64,000 nt of DNA from Mesocentrotus franciscanus (GCA_037976565.1 CP137680.1:31207694-31271693); one strand, 5' to 3'. Positions 23,317 through 34,754 are shown, counted from the stretch's first letter. The notes: generated by a model not told the origin, from the letters alone. A program made the numbers and translations.

Positions 23317-26300
23317 ATCCCCCTTCCTCTGGAAAGATTGGGAATCAGTGAACATCACTGATTGACGAATATAAACATATTGCTTTGAAAACAATACTTT
23401 TGGTAGTATGCAAGTTTTGGTAATTTGCTCTGTAATGAACTTTTTCCAATCAGGTTAAATAACATAAAGTCTTGTTTTGTTTTCAATACGTTTCTTTTGT
23501 ATTGTAATAACGAATAAGTATTTAACTGTCTATATAATTATTTCGTTCCAATTTCAACTTCGCATAACGTTTCCTGTGAAGTTGAACTTTGATATACTTT
23601 GATTTGTGTATAAAAATCAATTTCCAAACAAAACATGTTTTGGCTAGCATCTGTTTCGTGACTTTCGTAAACATATTATGCTTGTCATACCAAAAATACT
23701 GTACAATGATTATACATACATATGAACAATAAACTTCTTAGACTACATTCAACTATGCGTCTTCTGTGTTCTTCTTTATCTTCTCTCTTCTTTTAAGCTA
23801 TTTAAGAGTTCATTTTCAATCTTCAAACATGTATCTCGCTGGTGTACGGATGTTGCGTCCATATCTAGTTGTGGTTCACGAGTTTGTTGTTGGTTCTTTA
23901 GATTGAATGTTCTGAGTCTCTGGTGTTGAAGTTGCTTGATGGTCGTTGCCATTCTGTTGTGGTGTGTCTGGTTGAGGAGATGAAGTGTAGTCTTCGTCGA
24001 ACCTGACACGCCTTGGAGGTGGGTTTGTTGACGGAATCTCCCGCAGGTGAGATCGGTTTCGTCTCAGGACTCCTCCATTGGGTGTTGATACTTCATACGA
24101 CCTAGGTTCGTCGCAGACTTTGGATACTTTGGCTGGTATCCAAGTATGATCTTTGGGATGTAGGACTCTGACTGGTTGTCCTACATGGAGTGGTGGAAGA
24201 TCTGGACCTGCATGTCGATCATGCATTTCTTTCATCTTGCTTTGTCGATTCAAGAGATGATCAGTGGTGGTAGATTCTCTTGAAAGATAATGACTTGGGA
24301 GTGTTGTTCTGATGGGTCTTCCAAACAACATCTCTGCAGGTGATCTCATGTGACTGTCAACAGGTGTTGCTCTTAGGTGTGACATAGCCAGTTGACTGTC
24401 TTGGCCAGTCTGTGAACACTTTGTCAACAGATTCTTGACGGTACGAACCATCCTCTCGGCTAGTCCGTTGGATCTTGGATAGTGCGGAGAAGAGGTGGTA
24501 TGTTTGATGGACCACTTCTTGCACATGTCCTGGAAATGTTTTCCTACGAATTGTGGACCGTTGTCTGATACGATCTCCTCTGGTGGACCAAATAGACTGA
24601 AGATTCCACTCATCACGTTAGCTACTGCAGCACTTGATGTGTCAGTCAGCTTGTAGACTATCGGATACTTGGAGTAGTAGTCAGTGACGAGTAAATACTC
24701 TTGTCTGTTGAGCATGAACAAGTCTGTTCCCAGTCTAGTCCAAGGTGCTGAAGGTACATCATGGGGAAGCAACGGCTCTTTCTGTTGCCTTGCCTGGTGT
24801 TCCTGGCATGCATCACATTGCTTTATTAGCTGTTCAATGTCTCTGTTGATGTTTGGCCAGAACACTGTCTCACGAGCTAGTCGTCGTGTGCTCTCGATTC
24901 CCATGTGTCCAAGGTGAAGTTGTGTAAGGATATCCTCCCTAAGTGTCATTGGTATGATCACTCGATTTCCTTTGAAGAGTACTCCTTGTGATACTCCAAT
25001 CTCGTCTCTGTAAGACCAGAATTGTCTTAGGGATGTCGGCAGCTCCTGGAGGGTTTCAGGCCAACCCTGAGTGACTATCTGCCATAATGACTTAAGAACT
25101 GGGTCATTTGAAGTTTCCCTCTGGAGTTCTGTTCTCTTTTGTTGTCCGAAGAAGATCAGGTCAATTTCATGAGTGTCTTCTACTTCGGAGCAGATGGATT
25201 CCACTCTGATATCTAGCGGAACATCGCGTGCTTCCTCTGGGTTAGGAAGACGACTCAAGGTATCTGAAAGAATCATTTCTTTCCCAGGTCGGTACTTGAA
25301 TTGGCATCTGTATCCTTGTACCTTGATCAGAAGTCTCTGTAGACGGGGTGGTGCGCTTCTGAGAGGTTTCTTCCAAATCATCTCCAAGGGCCTGTGATCG
25401 GTTATCACAGTGAATTCCTTCCCGAATAGGTAAGTATGGAATCGGTTGATACCAAACACTAGGGCTAAGGTTTCCCTCTCTATGTTCGAGTAGTTGGACT
25501 GCGCATTGGAGAGACTTTTGGATGCAAAAGCTACAGGTTTGCCATCTTGGAGCAGGCATGCTCCCAGCCCTTTATCGACGCATCTACCTCAACGGTTGTC
25601 TCTTTCTTTGGGTCAAAGAACTGCAGGCATGCACCCGATGAGACTGCGCTTTTCAGGCTGTTTAAGGCATGTTCGTGATCCTCGTCCCAGACGAATGGAA
25701 TGTCCTTGTGAAGGAGTTCACGAAGTGGTGCTGACTTTTCTGAGAGATTAGGAATGTATGCTGCTAGGTACGTAAACAGTCCTAGGCATCTCTGAACATC
25801 CTCTTTATCCTTGGGTGAAGGCATTGTTGTGATAGCTTCAACCTTGGTTGGATCTGGGTAGATTCCAGATCTTGTGTACATGGATCCAAAGTAGCTGATA
25901 GCTTCCTTCTTGATAGTACACTTGGAACTGTTGAACACGAGGCCTTCTAGCTTGTTTTGCTGTCTCCATGAGCAAGTGGAGATTCTTGTCGTGTTCCTCC
26001 TCTGTTTTTCCTACTATCGCAATGTCGTCTGCGATGCATACACAGCCAGGCACATTCTAGACGATCCTATCCATGTGTTGCTGGAAGATGTCTTGGCTTG
26101 TGCATAAGCCGAAGGGTAACCGTTGGAAACAATATCTTCCGAATGGTGTTCTGAAGGTGGTCAGGTCTTGGCATTCCTCTGCTAGATGTACTGACCAGTA
26201 TCCAGCCTTTGCGTCTAGCTTGGAGAATGAATTGAGCTCCTGCGAAGATCAGAAGAGGGCGAACGCGAGAGCCTGGTATGCAGTAGTCTTGAGCTGAGTG

Positions 26301-26375
26301 GAGTTGACACGCAGGTTCCTTCTAAGAAAGGCTAGGGTGCATGTTGTTTGCCTTCTTGCAGGTGGCAGATCCTTC
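23317..26375 (-). mobile_element. Ty3/gypsy retrotransposon fragment (partial RT, RNase H, integrase)
   Basis: Minus strand. The RT part (25960-26375) includes FSKLDAKAGYWSVHL, RLPFGL and CIADDIAIVG (the DD catalytic pair), then a connection domain with EAISYFG and YPDPTKVEAI. RNase H follows with GKPVAFASKSLSNAQSNYS and VITDHRPLEMIW. The integrase has H2C2 (HLGHMG..C..C), a DDE core with LVTDYYSKYP, SDNGPQF and a Glu in LAERM, and a C-terminal domain. A polypurine run AGGAAGGGGGA next to TGTTACG (23311-23317) marks the 3' LTR start. Frameshifts near 25570 and 25960, a stop before CIADD, and loss of gag, protease, most of RT and the 5' LTR show that it is a dead copy. Confidence 0.9.
23876..25459 (-). 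CDS. Ty3/gypsy RNase H-integrase open frame
   Basis: This is the long uninterrupted part of the element (about 527 codons). It runs from the RNase H core (FGINRFHTYLFG, TDHRPLE) through the zinc-binding H2C2, the integrase core with D..D..E (residues in LVTDYYSKYP, VSDNGPQF, GLAERM) and a GPY/F-like C-terminal region with HVGQPVRVL and IPAKV. The frame extends further upstream than its first listed codon, to the frameshift near 25570, so it has no genuine start. It is a retrotransposon polyprotein fragment, not a host gene. Confidence 0.9.
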   Translation of the reverse strand: MFGINRFHTYLFGKEFTVITDHRPLEMIWKKPLRSAPPRLQRLLIKVQGYRCQFKYRPGKEMILSDTLSRLPNPEEARDVPLDIRVESICSEVEDTHEIDLIFFGQQKRTELQRETSNDPVLKSLWQIVTQGWPETLQELPTSLRQFWSYRDEIGVSQGVLFKGNRVIIPMTLREDILTQLHLGHMGIESTRRLARETVFWPNINRDIEQLIKQCDACQEHQARQQKEPLLPHDVPSAPWTRLGTDLFMLNRQEYLLVTDYYSKYPIVYKLTDTSSAAVANVMSGIFSLFGPPEEIVSDNGPQFVGKHFQDMCKKWSIKHTTSSPHYPRSNGLAERMVRTVKNLLTKCSQTGQDSQLAMSHLRATPVDSHMRSPAEMLFGRPIRTTLPSHYLSRESTTTDHLLNRQSKMKEMHDRHAGPDLPPLHVGQPVRVLHPKDHTWIPAKVSKVCDEPRSYEVSTPNGGVLRRNRSHLREIPSTNPPPRRVRFDEDYTSSPQPDTPQQNGNDHQATSTPETQNIQSKEPTTNS

Positions 26376-27285
26376 CTGGATTAAAATTAGCAACATTATT
26401 ACATATTGCACATATATGCTAATTAGATGATTATGCTAATTAGGCTAATTATACTACATCTACATGGAATTTCTTCTCATGAATTCATGGTTAGTCTTTC
26501 AAAAATGATTTACACCATTTTTAGGCTTTATACATGCATGTAGATAAACAATGACAATGAAGTCCATATATTGTACATATGCTATAATTAGCTCATTATG
26601 CTAATTATGCTATTTAAGACAATTGCATTACTTGAAAATAAAAACTGGTGTCATAAATGAATTCGATCATGGAAAAACCCTGGAAAAGTCGTATTATCCA
26701 TGTTTTCAGGCTTCCTGGATAAAGATTAGCAACAATATTACATATTGCACATATATGCTAATTAGATTATTATGCTAATTAGGCTAATTATACTACATCT
26801 ACATGGAATATCTTCTCATGAATTAATGATTAGTCTTTCAAAAGTGATTTACAATGTTGCATTGCACCATTTTTAGGCTTTATAGATAAAAAATGACAAT
26901 GAAGTCCATATATTGTACACAATTATGCTAATTAGCTCATTATGCTAATTATGCTATTAAAGACAATTGCATTACTTAAAAATAAAAATTGGTGCCATAA
27001 ATGAATTCCTCGTCATAGAAAACCCTTGAAAAGTCGTATTATCCATGTTTTCAGGCTTCCTGGATTAAGATTAGCAACAAAGTTGCACATATGCTAATTA
27101 GATGATTATGCTAATTAGGCTATAAGAAAAATTGCCCAAGGTTGTCAAGCTGGCAACCAAGCTGAATTTACTTCAATACCCATCTAGAACACAAATCAAC
27201 AAAAAACCTTGTACTTATCAACTTTTCCAGGTCATGTACATATATGGTACCGTCTACTGGACTACCAGGGAACAGGATTTTGTCT
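26376..27285. repeat. Right arm of the 5-kb inverted-repeat block
   Basis: This is the reverse complement of 22016-22740, with about two and a half internal units (ATGCTAATTAG and TCCATGTTTTCAGGCTTCC motifs recurring at about 330 bp). The Ty3 fragment ends abruptly at its inner edge. Confidence 0.8.
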
Positions 27286-27319
27286 TCGTTTCTGATTTCA
27301 CCTTTCCGAGACGTATAAT

Positions 27320-27460
27320 CAAGGCCGTAGCCAGAGTTTGATGTTTGGGGGCACATACATGTAATTGATCGACATCCTAGGGAGGGGTCTAGGAGGATGA
27401 GTGTGTGATCTTGGAATTTTTTTTTGGGGCACGTGCCCCCAACCCCTGGCTACGGGCCTG
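27320..27460. mobile_element. 141-bp hAT-like MITE with 8-bp target duplication
   Basis: CGTATAAT is present at 27312-27319 and 27461-27468. The ends are CAAGGCCGTAGCCAG and CTGGCTACGGGCCTG, 13 of 15 bases inverted. An 8-bp duplication and CAG..GTAGCCAG ends are typical of hAT MITEs. No coding capacity. Confidence 0.85.
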
Positions 27461-27850
27461 CGTATAATGTTATTCAAAGTTTCAGTACAAATCTAATGTA
27501 CGCTTCTTCTACATTAGGCTATATGTTCATCTATATTTATCATCTCTTCTTTTATTACATACTTGTTTGAATGTTTCCCAATTAATATTAGCAAGTGACC
27601 AATTTATTTCTTCCGGATCAATCTTTGGAAGATTATTCTGATTTCCTATTTCTATCAATATAGGAAAATGATCAATTCCTAAAGTGGTAGATTCTACGTT
27701 CCGAGAAATCTTAAGGGAAATATTTGGAGATGAAAAGCACAATTCTAATAATGAACGCTTTAATTGTCGTTCTGTGGTCTTGTAGTCTTGTACCTTCCCC
27801 AAGATTACAAATCGTAAAATCATGGTTCGTGAACGTACCATAGAGATCTA
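27461..27850 (-). pseudogene. LINE endonuclease 3' part (displaced half of the split LINE)
   Basis: The minus-strand frame at 27527-27841 carries GIDHFPILIEI, which matches the terminal SDHFPI motif of apurinic endonuclease domains in LINEs, then INWSLANINWETF, a linker pattern (NW..A.W..F) found between endonuclease and RT in I-like LINEs. The continuing linker (YWITYCKEM, after frame correction) is found at about 21830-21900. It is therefore the same LINE copy as 19290-22015, split by 5.4 kb of later insertions. Confidence 0.75.
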
Positions 27851-28032
27851 TATAAGATCTTTATATAGATCTCTATATATATGGTTTTAACATTATACTT
27901 TTCGATTATTTTTCCATTTCCGTCGGTCTTTTCTGCGTAGTGAGTGCTCTATAGTGTTCTTATATAGATCTCTAGCTCTATGACAATGACAATTTTGACA
28001 ATGATAATGACAATGACAATTTACAATGACAA
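27841..28032. repeat. Short AGATCT palindrome and (ACAATG)n run
   Basis: A near-perfect palindrome at 27841-27878 (AGAGATCTATATAAGATC then its complement) is followed at 27979-28032 by a short irregular array of TGACAA/ACAATG units. Confidence 0.7.
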
Positions 28033-28196
28033 TAGGGACTTTTAGATTTAGACGACGAGAGCGTGGACTGCCACGTGTGACATTGTTTTAAGGCACTGGG
28101 CCGTGCCCGGCAGTGCCTTAAAGGACATCACAGTGCCTTATAAGGACGTCACACGTTGCAGTCCACTATGTCGACGTGCAAATCTAAAAGTCCCTA
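28033..28196. mobile_element. Hairpin MITE with TAGGGACTTTTAGATTT ends
   Basis: Left end TAGGGACTTTTAGATTT and right end AAATCTAAAAGTCCCTA are perfect 17-bp inverted repeats. Inside, GTGGACTGC..ACGTGTGAC pairs with GTCACACGT..GCAGTCCAC and AAGGCACTG with CAGTGCCTT. TA borders suggest a Tc1/mariner-type origin. Confidence 0.85.
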
Positions 28197-28632
28197 ATGA
28201 CACCATCTTGGACACCATGCATGGTCGCGCGCGGTGCGCGCTGTTTGTACGTAGACCAAAGACGTAGACTATCTCATTGGGGCTACTTTTGGCGACAAAT
28301 AACCGCGACCAGTAGGGATTCGGCTGAAGTTAGCCCGGAAAACAATAGAATTCGCGCTATGGTGTCTTCAAAAAGGAAAAAGGAAAAATGAATGTGTAAC
28401 ATGGGTGATAAAGAGAAGATAAACTAGATAAAAGCTTGAACTAGAGTCTCGAATATAAATATAAAACATGGCATATTATAGCAGAACAAATACCTTATAA
28501 ACTGGTACATTTCAAGCGTTGAAAACGTCTAATTTCAATTTCAAGTTGAGATTATAATACACCCATTTAGGAACACGCAATTCTACGGAGTTTAGTTTAT
28601 CAAACGATTAGATATACGTAATTTTTAGCATT
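28197..28632. other. Spacer, nothing recognised
   Basis: Begins with a GCGCGCGGTGCGCGC patch near 28228, then AT-rich DNA. The 64-codon open frame at 28197-28391 has no supporting features. Confidence 0.4.
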
Positions 28633-28810
28633 TTAAAGGTATTATGTCCCATTTACAGGCCCCAAAAATGAAAAGGTTAAATTCCAACGGCATTTGAAAG
28701 ATAATACTAATTTAGAACTTCCCTAAAAAAAAGGGGGGATTGAAAATGTCTTAAAGTGGGAAAATAACGACTAGCTAGGCCTATTAGTTGTCGAATCGAC
28801 TCAAGTGCTA

Positions 28811-30011
28811 CACTGTAAAAACCAGGGTGTAGAAATTCTTACACCATTATGGTGTTGAATTGTTTTGACACCATTGGTGTTGATTATAATCTCAGTGGTG
28901 TTATTTTTAACACCAGTCAGATTTAAGCATGCATTAATAATTACTGGGCGTTAAGTAACATGGTGTTGTTTTATGCTCGGTGTTGAAAGTATCATCACGT
29001 GATTTCGTTTAAGGCGGTTGATTGGTCGAATAAGTTTTCACAAAGTGTATGCGCGCTTAATGATTACTTTACACGTGTTCACAGAAAAATATATTTATCA
29101 TGATTTGTTAAGCAAATTATGACAATGCTTATCAATTTTGTGATTTGTATTTTTCTTTGGCAATTATTGACCAATAGATTATTTGTCCGATCTTGTTACA
29201 ATTACATTAACGTTTTAGCAATAGATATATTGATTATATGATTACTAACCAAGAAACAACATGCATGTTTATTATATATTCGTGTACCAGCCTGTATCAC
29301 TAGGCGTTGTGGCGTGCGCCTGTAATCCAGCTAACAGTGGAAGTTACAAACTGATTCAGCCGAGGACGCAGGTTCGAAACTGAGTCACGTCTTTCGGATG
29401 GTGACGTTAAAGGTCGGTCCCCAGACGTAAATAATCATATCTGATTGATACACGTCTGTAAAACCCAATACACACACACACTCACTTAAAAGTTAAATCT
29501 TGAACTTACTTCAAATGATCTATGTGATGGAGTTATTGCAATGGAGATTAGAATATACCTATTGGTGGGCAGTTGCCAACATCGATTATGAATTATCAGT
29601 TTACCACTGGTTCTTCTTTTACCCTGGTCGATAATGGTCGATAATAGGGAATATGGAATGTGGGACCATTAGAAACCTATATAGAAAAATCTCTAATGGA
29701 TCAACAAGAATATATACACCAAAAGTGGAATTGAATTTGTTATGAATTCAGATATTGGTGTTAATTTACATCAGTAGGAGTTGTCAAATATTAACACCAA
29801 GAGTGGAATTGAATTTGTTATGATTCCAGATATTGGTGTTAATCTACACCAGCAGGAGTTGTCAAATATTAACACCAAGAGTGGAATTGAATTGTTTAAT
29901 TCCAAACCCTGGTGTTAAATAACACCAGTTGGTGTTTTCCGATATAGATACCGGGAAAGTGTTAAAATTAACACCAATGGTGTTGAATTTAACACCCTTG
30001 TTTTTGCAGTG
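28811..30011. mobile_element. CACTG-ended non-autonomous transposon
   Basis: Ends are CACTGTAAAAACCAGGGTGT and its counterpart AACACCCTTGTTTTTGCAGTG, bordered by TA (28809-28810 and 30012-30013). The empty site is seen in the sister copy at about 34390-34410, with a 9-base difference at the junction. Both subtermini are packed with AACACCA(A/G)TGGTGTT-type motifs, and three 60-75-bp tandem units (GAGTGGAATTGAATTTGTTA) lie at 29720-29930. CACTG ends occur in Chapaev and EnSpm-like elements. It hosts a SINE at 29303-29485. Confidence 0.8.
29303..29485 (+). mobile_element. 7SL-like SINE, copy 2
   Basis: GGCGTTGTGGCGTGCGCC, CTGTAATCCAGCTA, GCCGAGGACGCAGG and B-box GGTTCGAAACT in order, ending in a CAATACACACACACAC tail. 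It is about 95 percent identical by eye to the copy at 17618-17804. It is inserted inside the CACTG-ended transposon and so is younger than it. Confidence 0.75.
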
Positions 30012-30391
30012 TAAGTAATAGTCTGATTTTCAGACCATTTTACCGAATGGTTTATGGTCGTACGTTTTGTGCTGCGCAAACTAAGATTCAATCAGTTTAA
30101 TTTTGGCCATTACAAGAAGTGGGTTATTGATGTAGACAAATGCCCATGTGCCCTTTACAGCCGGTTTATGTATGTTATTACCAAATAAGAAAAAAAAGCC
30201 AGTCAATCACTCAATTATTATAGTGTCTGACAGTGAAGTCTAGCAAGTAAACGGGTCTCCTTGCATAATTTGAATATTAGGACACTGCTAACGTTTAAAT
30301 TTCACAGATAGGACATACATGACATATTCATAATTCCTGCAAAGTTCTACAGAATTTGATGTTGGCTGCAAAAGGGACATAGTATCTTTAA

Positions 30392-30559
30392 GACAATTAT
30401 TGTTAAATAAAAACAAAATTAAATTGAACTAAACAAAATACTAAATACTTTAGTTTTAAGAGATTTTGGCCAGGTTTTCAGAGTTGCAAAATATCAAAGC
30501 ATAAATGGAAATTGACCTTCTAACGCATAGAGTTTGATGAATTATAATGAAGTTACAAA
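30392..30559. other. Spacer, nothing recognised
   Basis: Short AT-rich stretch between two repeat families. Confidence 0.4.
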
Positions 30560-31680
30560 CATGTATATAGGGCTCAAGCCGGTAATTACGGGGGTTTTTA
30601 TGCACTGTACTTCCGATAATCCCCGAAATGCGTTTTCAACTTTGAAGGCTAATTATCAGACTATCGTATAACATTTTAACTGAATCGGACCTACATCATT
30701 TTAAAGCTAAACATCTTAACTCTCATATAATGTCACATGCCGAAGCAATTTGTCTGGGTCTTACTGTTTCAGATTGAATCTAGGGCTCTATACCCCTCTA
30801 TACAAGGCATAATATATTACGGGGTTTATCCGGGCATTATACGAGTATCATAGGACAAAATGCGTCTTATACTTTGAAGGCTTTTAAACCTATCGTATGG
30901 CATTTAAACTAAATATTGACTGACACCATTTGAAAGGTCGATGTTACTCTTTACCCTCATATTATATGTCACATGCCGAAGCAATTTGTCTGGGTCTTAC
31001 TGTTTCAGATTGAATCTATATAGGGCTCTACAAGGCATATATATAATTATATAATATAATTGGACAAAATGCGTCTTATACATTGAAGGCTTTTAAAACT
31101 AAATTGTTTCGGCATGTGATATCTTCTTCTTCTTCTGATTAAGTCTGCCTCCTTCAATTGATTGAAGATTCTTGCAAACTATGTGTGTGAACCGCAATTT
31201 GCGTCCATTGGAGTGCTTTTTACATTATGATACAGTTTATTTACAAAATATTTACAAGCTCATGTATAGGATGGAGGGAGACTAGCCACTGTCACCAACC
31301 GTCTGCAGTCGACCACGGAAGGCTCCAACAGATGGCGCTGCAACGATTTCTAATATATATGAGGTTAAAGAGTAACATCTCACCTTTTCAATAGTGTCAG
31401 TCGTTATTTGGTTAAAATGTCATACGATAGTTTTAAAAGCCTTCAAAGTATAAGACGCATTTTGTCCAATTGTATTATTCTCGTAATGCCCGGCCATAAC
31501 CCCGTATGTGCCGGTTTGAGCCTATAGATACAATCTGAAACAGTAAGACGCAGACAAATTGCTTCGGCATGTGAAATATATGAGAGTAAAGAGTAAGATC
31601 TCACCTTTCAAATGGTGTCAGTCATTATTTAGTTTAAATGTCATACGATAGTTTTTAAAACATCCAAATCTATTCTTTTA
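30560..31680. repeat. Inverted tandem repeat block (CATGCCGAAGCAATTTGTC family)
   Basis: Units of about 250 bp contain TCACATGCCGAAGCAATTTG, GGTCTTACTGTTTCAGATTG, GACAAAATGCGTCTTATAC and a CTATCGTATG motif. About two and a half units run in the plus sense at 30560-31110 and about one and a half in the minus sense at 31355-31680. Between the arms, 31110-31355 is unrelated sequence beginning with CTTCTTCTTCTTCTG. It is a foldback-style arrangement of subterminal repeats with no coding frame. Confidence 0.75.
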
Positions 31681-31801
31681 CCTTTATTGCCGTTACCGTC
31701 AGCCGACATGTGCGAAATTTTCTTTTTCCTTTTCGATTGTACGATTAAGAGACACTATAGGCCCCATTGTTGGTGGCTAGCCTCCTCCTTATTGGTCGCG
31801 G
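31681..31801. other. Left flank of the foldback element
   Basis: Short unassigned stretch that ends in the target-site copy GCTTAATGG (31802-31810). Confidence 0.5.
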
Positions 31802-31979
31802 GCTTAATGGGGTAGGCACTTTTGAGGCGACTTTGACGTGAGCGGAAGTGAATTCACAGTAAAGGTCACGAAGCCTGATAAATATTCATGAGGCAAATCT
31901 AGAACTTTACGAAATGAATATTAATCGCGTACTGACCAATCATAGACAAAGAAATCGTGAAAAATCTTCACACATACAC

Positions 31980-34211
31980 TCATAGCCTACACCTCACTCT
32001 ACGTTCGCCTCACCTCACTGTACGTTCGCCTCATTTTCTCTCTGGGTTCTCTTTAGTAAATACAACATGACTTTGTCTTTGTTTGCAACATTGAATTGTT
32101 TTGATTTCTATAGTGTAGATTAATAGGCCTATAGGAATATAATTATTGTGCCAAATCTCATGTTAGCACCTAAATACAGAAGTCATTAAGAGAAATGAAA
32201 CATAAATGTTTTAATTAATTCACTATAATATAGGCCTACGCCTCACTCTACGTTCGCCTCACCTCACTGTACGTTCGCCACATAATTCTCTCTACATAAA
32301 TCCAACACTGACTTTGTTTGCATTTAATTGTTTTGAATTCTATAGTCTAGATTAATAGGCCTATATATGAATATAATTATAGTGCCAAATCTCATGTTAG
32401 CACCTAAATACAGAAGTCATTAAGAGAAATGAAACATAAATGTTTTAATTAATTCACTATAATATAGGCCTACGCCTCACTCTACGTTCGCCTCACCTCA
32501 CTGTACGTTCGCCACATAATTCTGTCTGCATAAATCCAACACTGACTTTGTTTGCATTTAATTGTTTTGAATTCTATAGTCTAGATTAATAGGCCTATAT
32601 ATGAATATAATTATAGTGCCAAATCTCATGTAAGCACCTAAATACAGAAGTCATTAAGAGAAATGAAACATAAATGTTTTAATTAATTCACTATAAAGCT
32701 AGCTACGCCTCACTCTACGTTCGCCTCACCTCACTGTACGTTCGCCTCATTTTCTCTCTGGGTTCTCTTTAGTAATCCAACATGATCGACTTTGTCTTTG
32801 TTTGCAACACTTGAATTGTTTTGAATTCTATATTCCAAAGAAGAATCTGTTCACTCTTGCAAAATAAAATGATCCATTTACATAAATTCAACGTAGATCT
32901 AAAATTAATGTTTTAATTTAGTATATATATGATACCTATACACCGATCACTTTGCGTTCGCCTCACCTCACGGTACATTCGCCACATATTCTCTCTACTA
33001 AATCCAACTTGATCTAATTGTTATTTGCAATTAATTGTGTTTGAATTCTATATCCCCAAGTATCACTTGAATTAAATTATTGTACGTTATATAATGTTGC
33101 TAGGCCTACACCTATAATCTATAATACACCTCACTCTACGTTCGCCTCACCTCACTCTACGTTCGCCACATAATTATCTCTATATACATACATAAATCCA
33201 ACACTGACTTTGTTTGCATTTAATTGTTTTGAATTCTATATTCTAGATTAATAGGCCTATATATGAATATAATTATAGTGCCAAATCTCATGTTAGCACC
33301 TAAATACAGAAGTCATTAAGAGAAATGAAACATAAATGTTTTAATTAATTCACTATAAAGCTAGCTACGCCTCACTCTACGTTCGCCTCACCTCACTGTA
33401 CGTTCGCCTCATTTTCTCTCTGGGTTCTCTTTAGTAATCCAACATGATCGACTTTGTCTTTGTTTGCAACATTGAATTGTTTTGAATTCTATATTCCAAA
33501 GAAGAATCTGTTCACTCTTGCAAAATAAAATGATCCATTTACATAAATTCAACGTAGATCTAAAATTAATGTTTTAATTTAGTATATATATGATACCTAT
33601 ACACCGATCACTTTGCGTTCGCCTCACCTCACGGTACATTCGCCACATATTCTCTCTACTAAATCCAACTTGATCTAATTGTTATTTGCAATTAATTGTG
33701 TTTGAATTCTATATCCCCAAGTATCACTTGAATTAAATTATTGTACGTTATATAATGTTGCTAGGCCTACACCTATAATCTATAATACACCTCACTCTAC
33801 GTTCGCCTCACCTCACTCTACGTTCGCCACATAATTATCTCTATATACATACATAAATCCAACATGACTTTGTTTGCATTTAATTGTTTTGAATTCTATA
33901 GTCTAGATTAATAGGCCTATATATAGGAATATAATTATTGTGCCAAATCTCATGTAAGAACCTAAATCCAAAAGTCATTAAGAGAAATGAAACATAAATG
34001 TTTTAATTCACTATATAGGCCTACACCTCACTCTACGTTCGCCTCACCTCACTGTACGTACGCCACATATTATTCTCTCTTTAGTAAATCCAACTTGACT
34101 TTGCCAGTTTCCATTTGATTATTTAAAATTCTATATTCCAAACTATTAATTTCATTAAATTCGTATTGTGCATAATCTGTTCACTCTTGCAAAAATAAAA
34201 TGTCACATTAA
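31980..34211 (+). repeat. Left arm array, CCTCACTSTACGTTCGCC units
   Basis: Ten paired 18-bp motifs recur at spacings of about 165-250 bp (near 31990, 32240, 32474, 32707, 32955, 33127, 33370, 33615, 33790, 34027). Between them are conserved blocks with AATAGGCCTATATATG, GCACCTAAATACAGAAGTCA and TTTGCATTTAATTG. A 662-bp higher-order unit is repeated almost unchanged (starts near 32693 and 33355). The arm breaks off at 34211, just before the TTAA MITE. Confidence 0.85.
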
Positions 34212-34225
34212 CAGTTGCATATTAA

Positions 34226-34750
34226 AGGTACTATGTCCCATTTGCAGGCCAAAAAAATGAAAAGGTTAAATTCCAACGGCATTTGAAAGACAATACTAAT
34301 TTAGAACTTCCCTAAAAAAAGGGGCTTGAAAATGTCTTTAAGTGGGAAAATAACGACTATTAGTTGTCGAATCGACTTAAGAGCTATAGAGCCAGTAAGT
34401 AATAGTCTGATTTTCAGACCATTGTACCGAATGGTCGTACGTTTTATGCTGCGCAAAGATTCAATCAGTTTAATTTTGGCCATTACAAGAAGTGGGTTAT
34501 TGATGTAGACAAATGCTCATGTACCCTTTACAGCTCATTTTATGTATGTTATCACCAAAGAAAAAAAGCCAGTCAGTCACTCAATAGTGTCTGACAGTGA
34601 AGTCTAGCAAGTAAATGGGTTTCCTTGCATAATTTGAATATTAGGACACTGCTAACGTTTAAATTTCACAGATAGGACATACATGACATATTCATAATTC
34701 CTGCAAAGTTCTACAGAATTTGATGTTGGCTGCAAAGGGACATAGTATCT
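34226..34750. mobile_element. TTAA-flanked MITE (GGGACATAGTA family), uninterrupted copy
   Basis: TTAA at 34222-34225 and 34751-34754, ends AGGTACTATGTCCC and GGGACATAGTATCT. It is the undisturbed partner of 28637-30387. Confidence 0.85.
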
Positions 34751-34754
34751 TTAA

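Larger units (their letters stand above)
28637..30387. mobile_element. TTAA-flanked MITE (GGGACATAGTA family), interrupted copy
   Basis: TTAA lies at 28633-28636 and 30388-30391. The ends are AGGTATTATGTCCC and GGGACATAGTATCT. The interior matches 34226-34750 base for base over most of its length, except that a 1.2-kb element sits at 28811-30011. Confidence 0.85.

Noticed and set aside
31980..34211. Regularly spaced short repeats that could suggest a CRISPR array
   Set aside because: Spacers are themselves conserved repeats of 165-250 bp, arms are inverted at 37190-39420, and the genome is eukaryotic.
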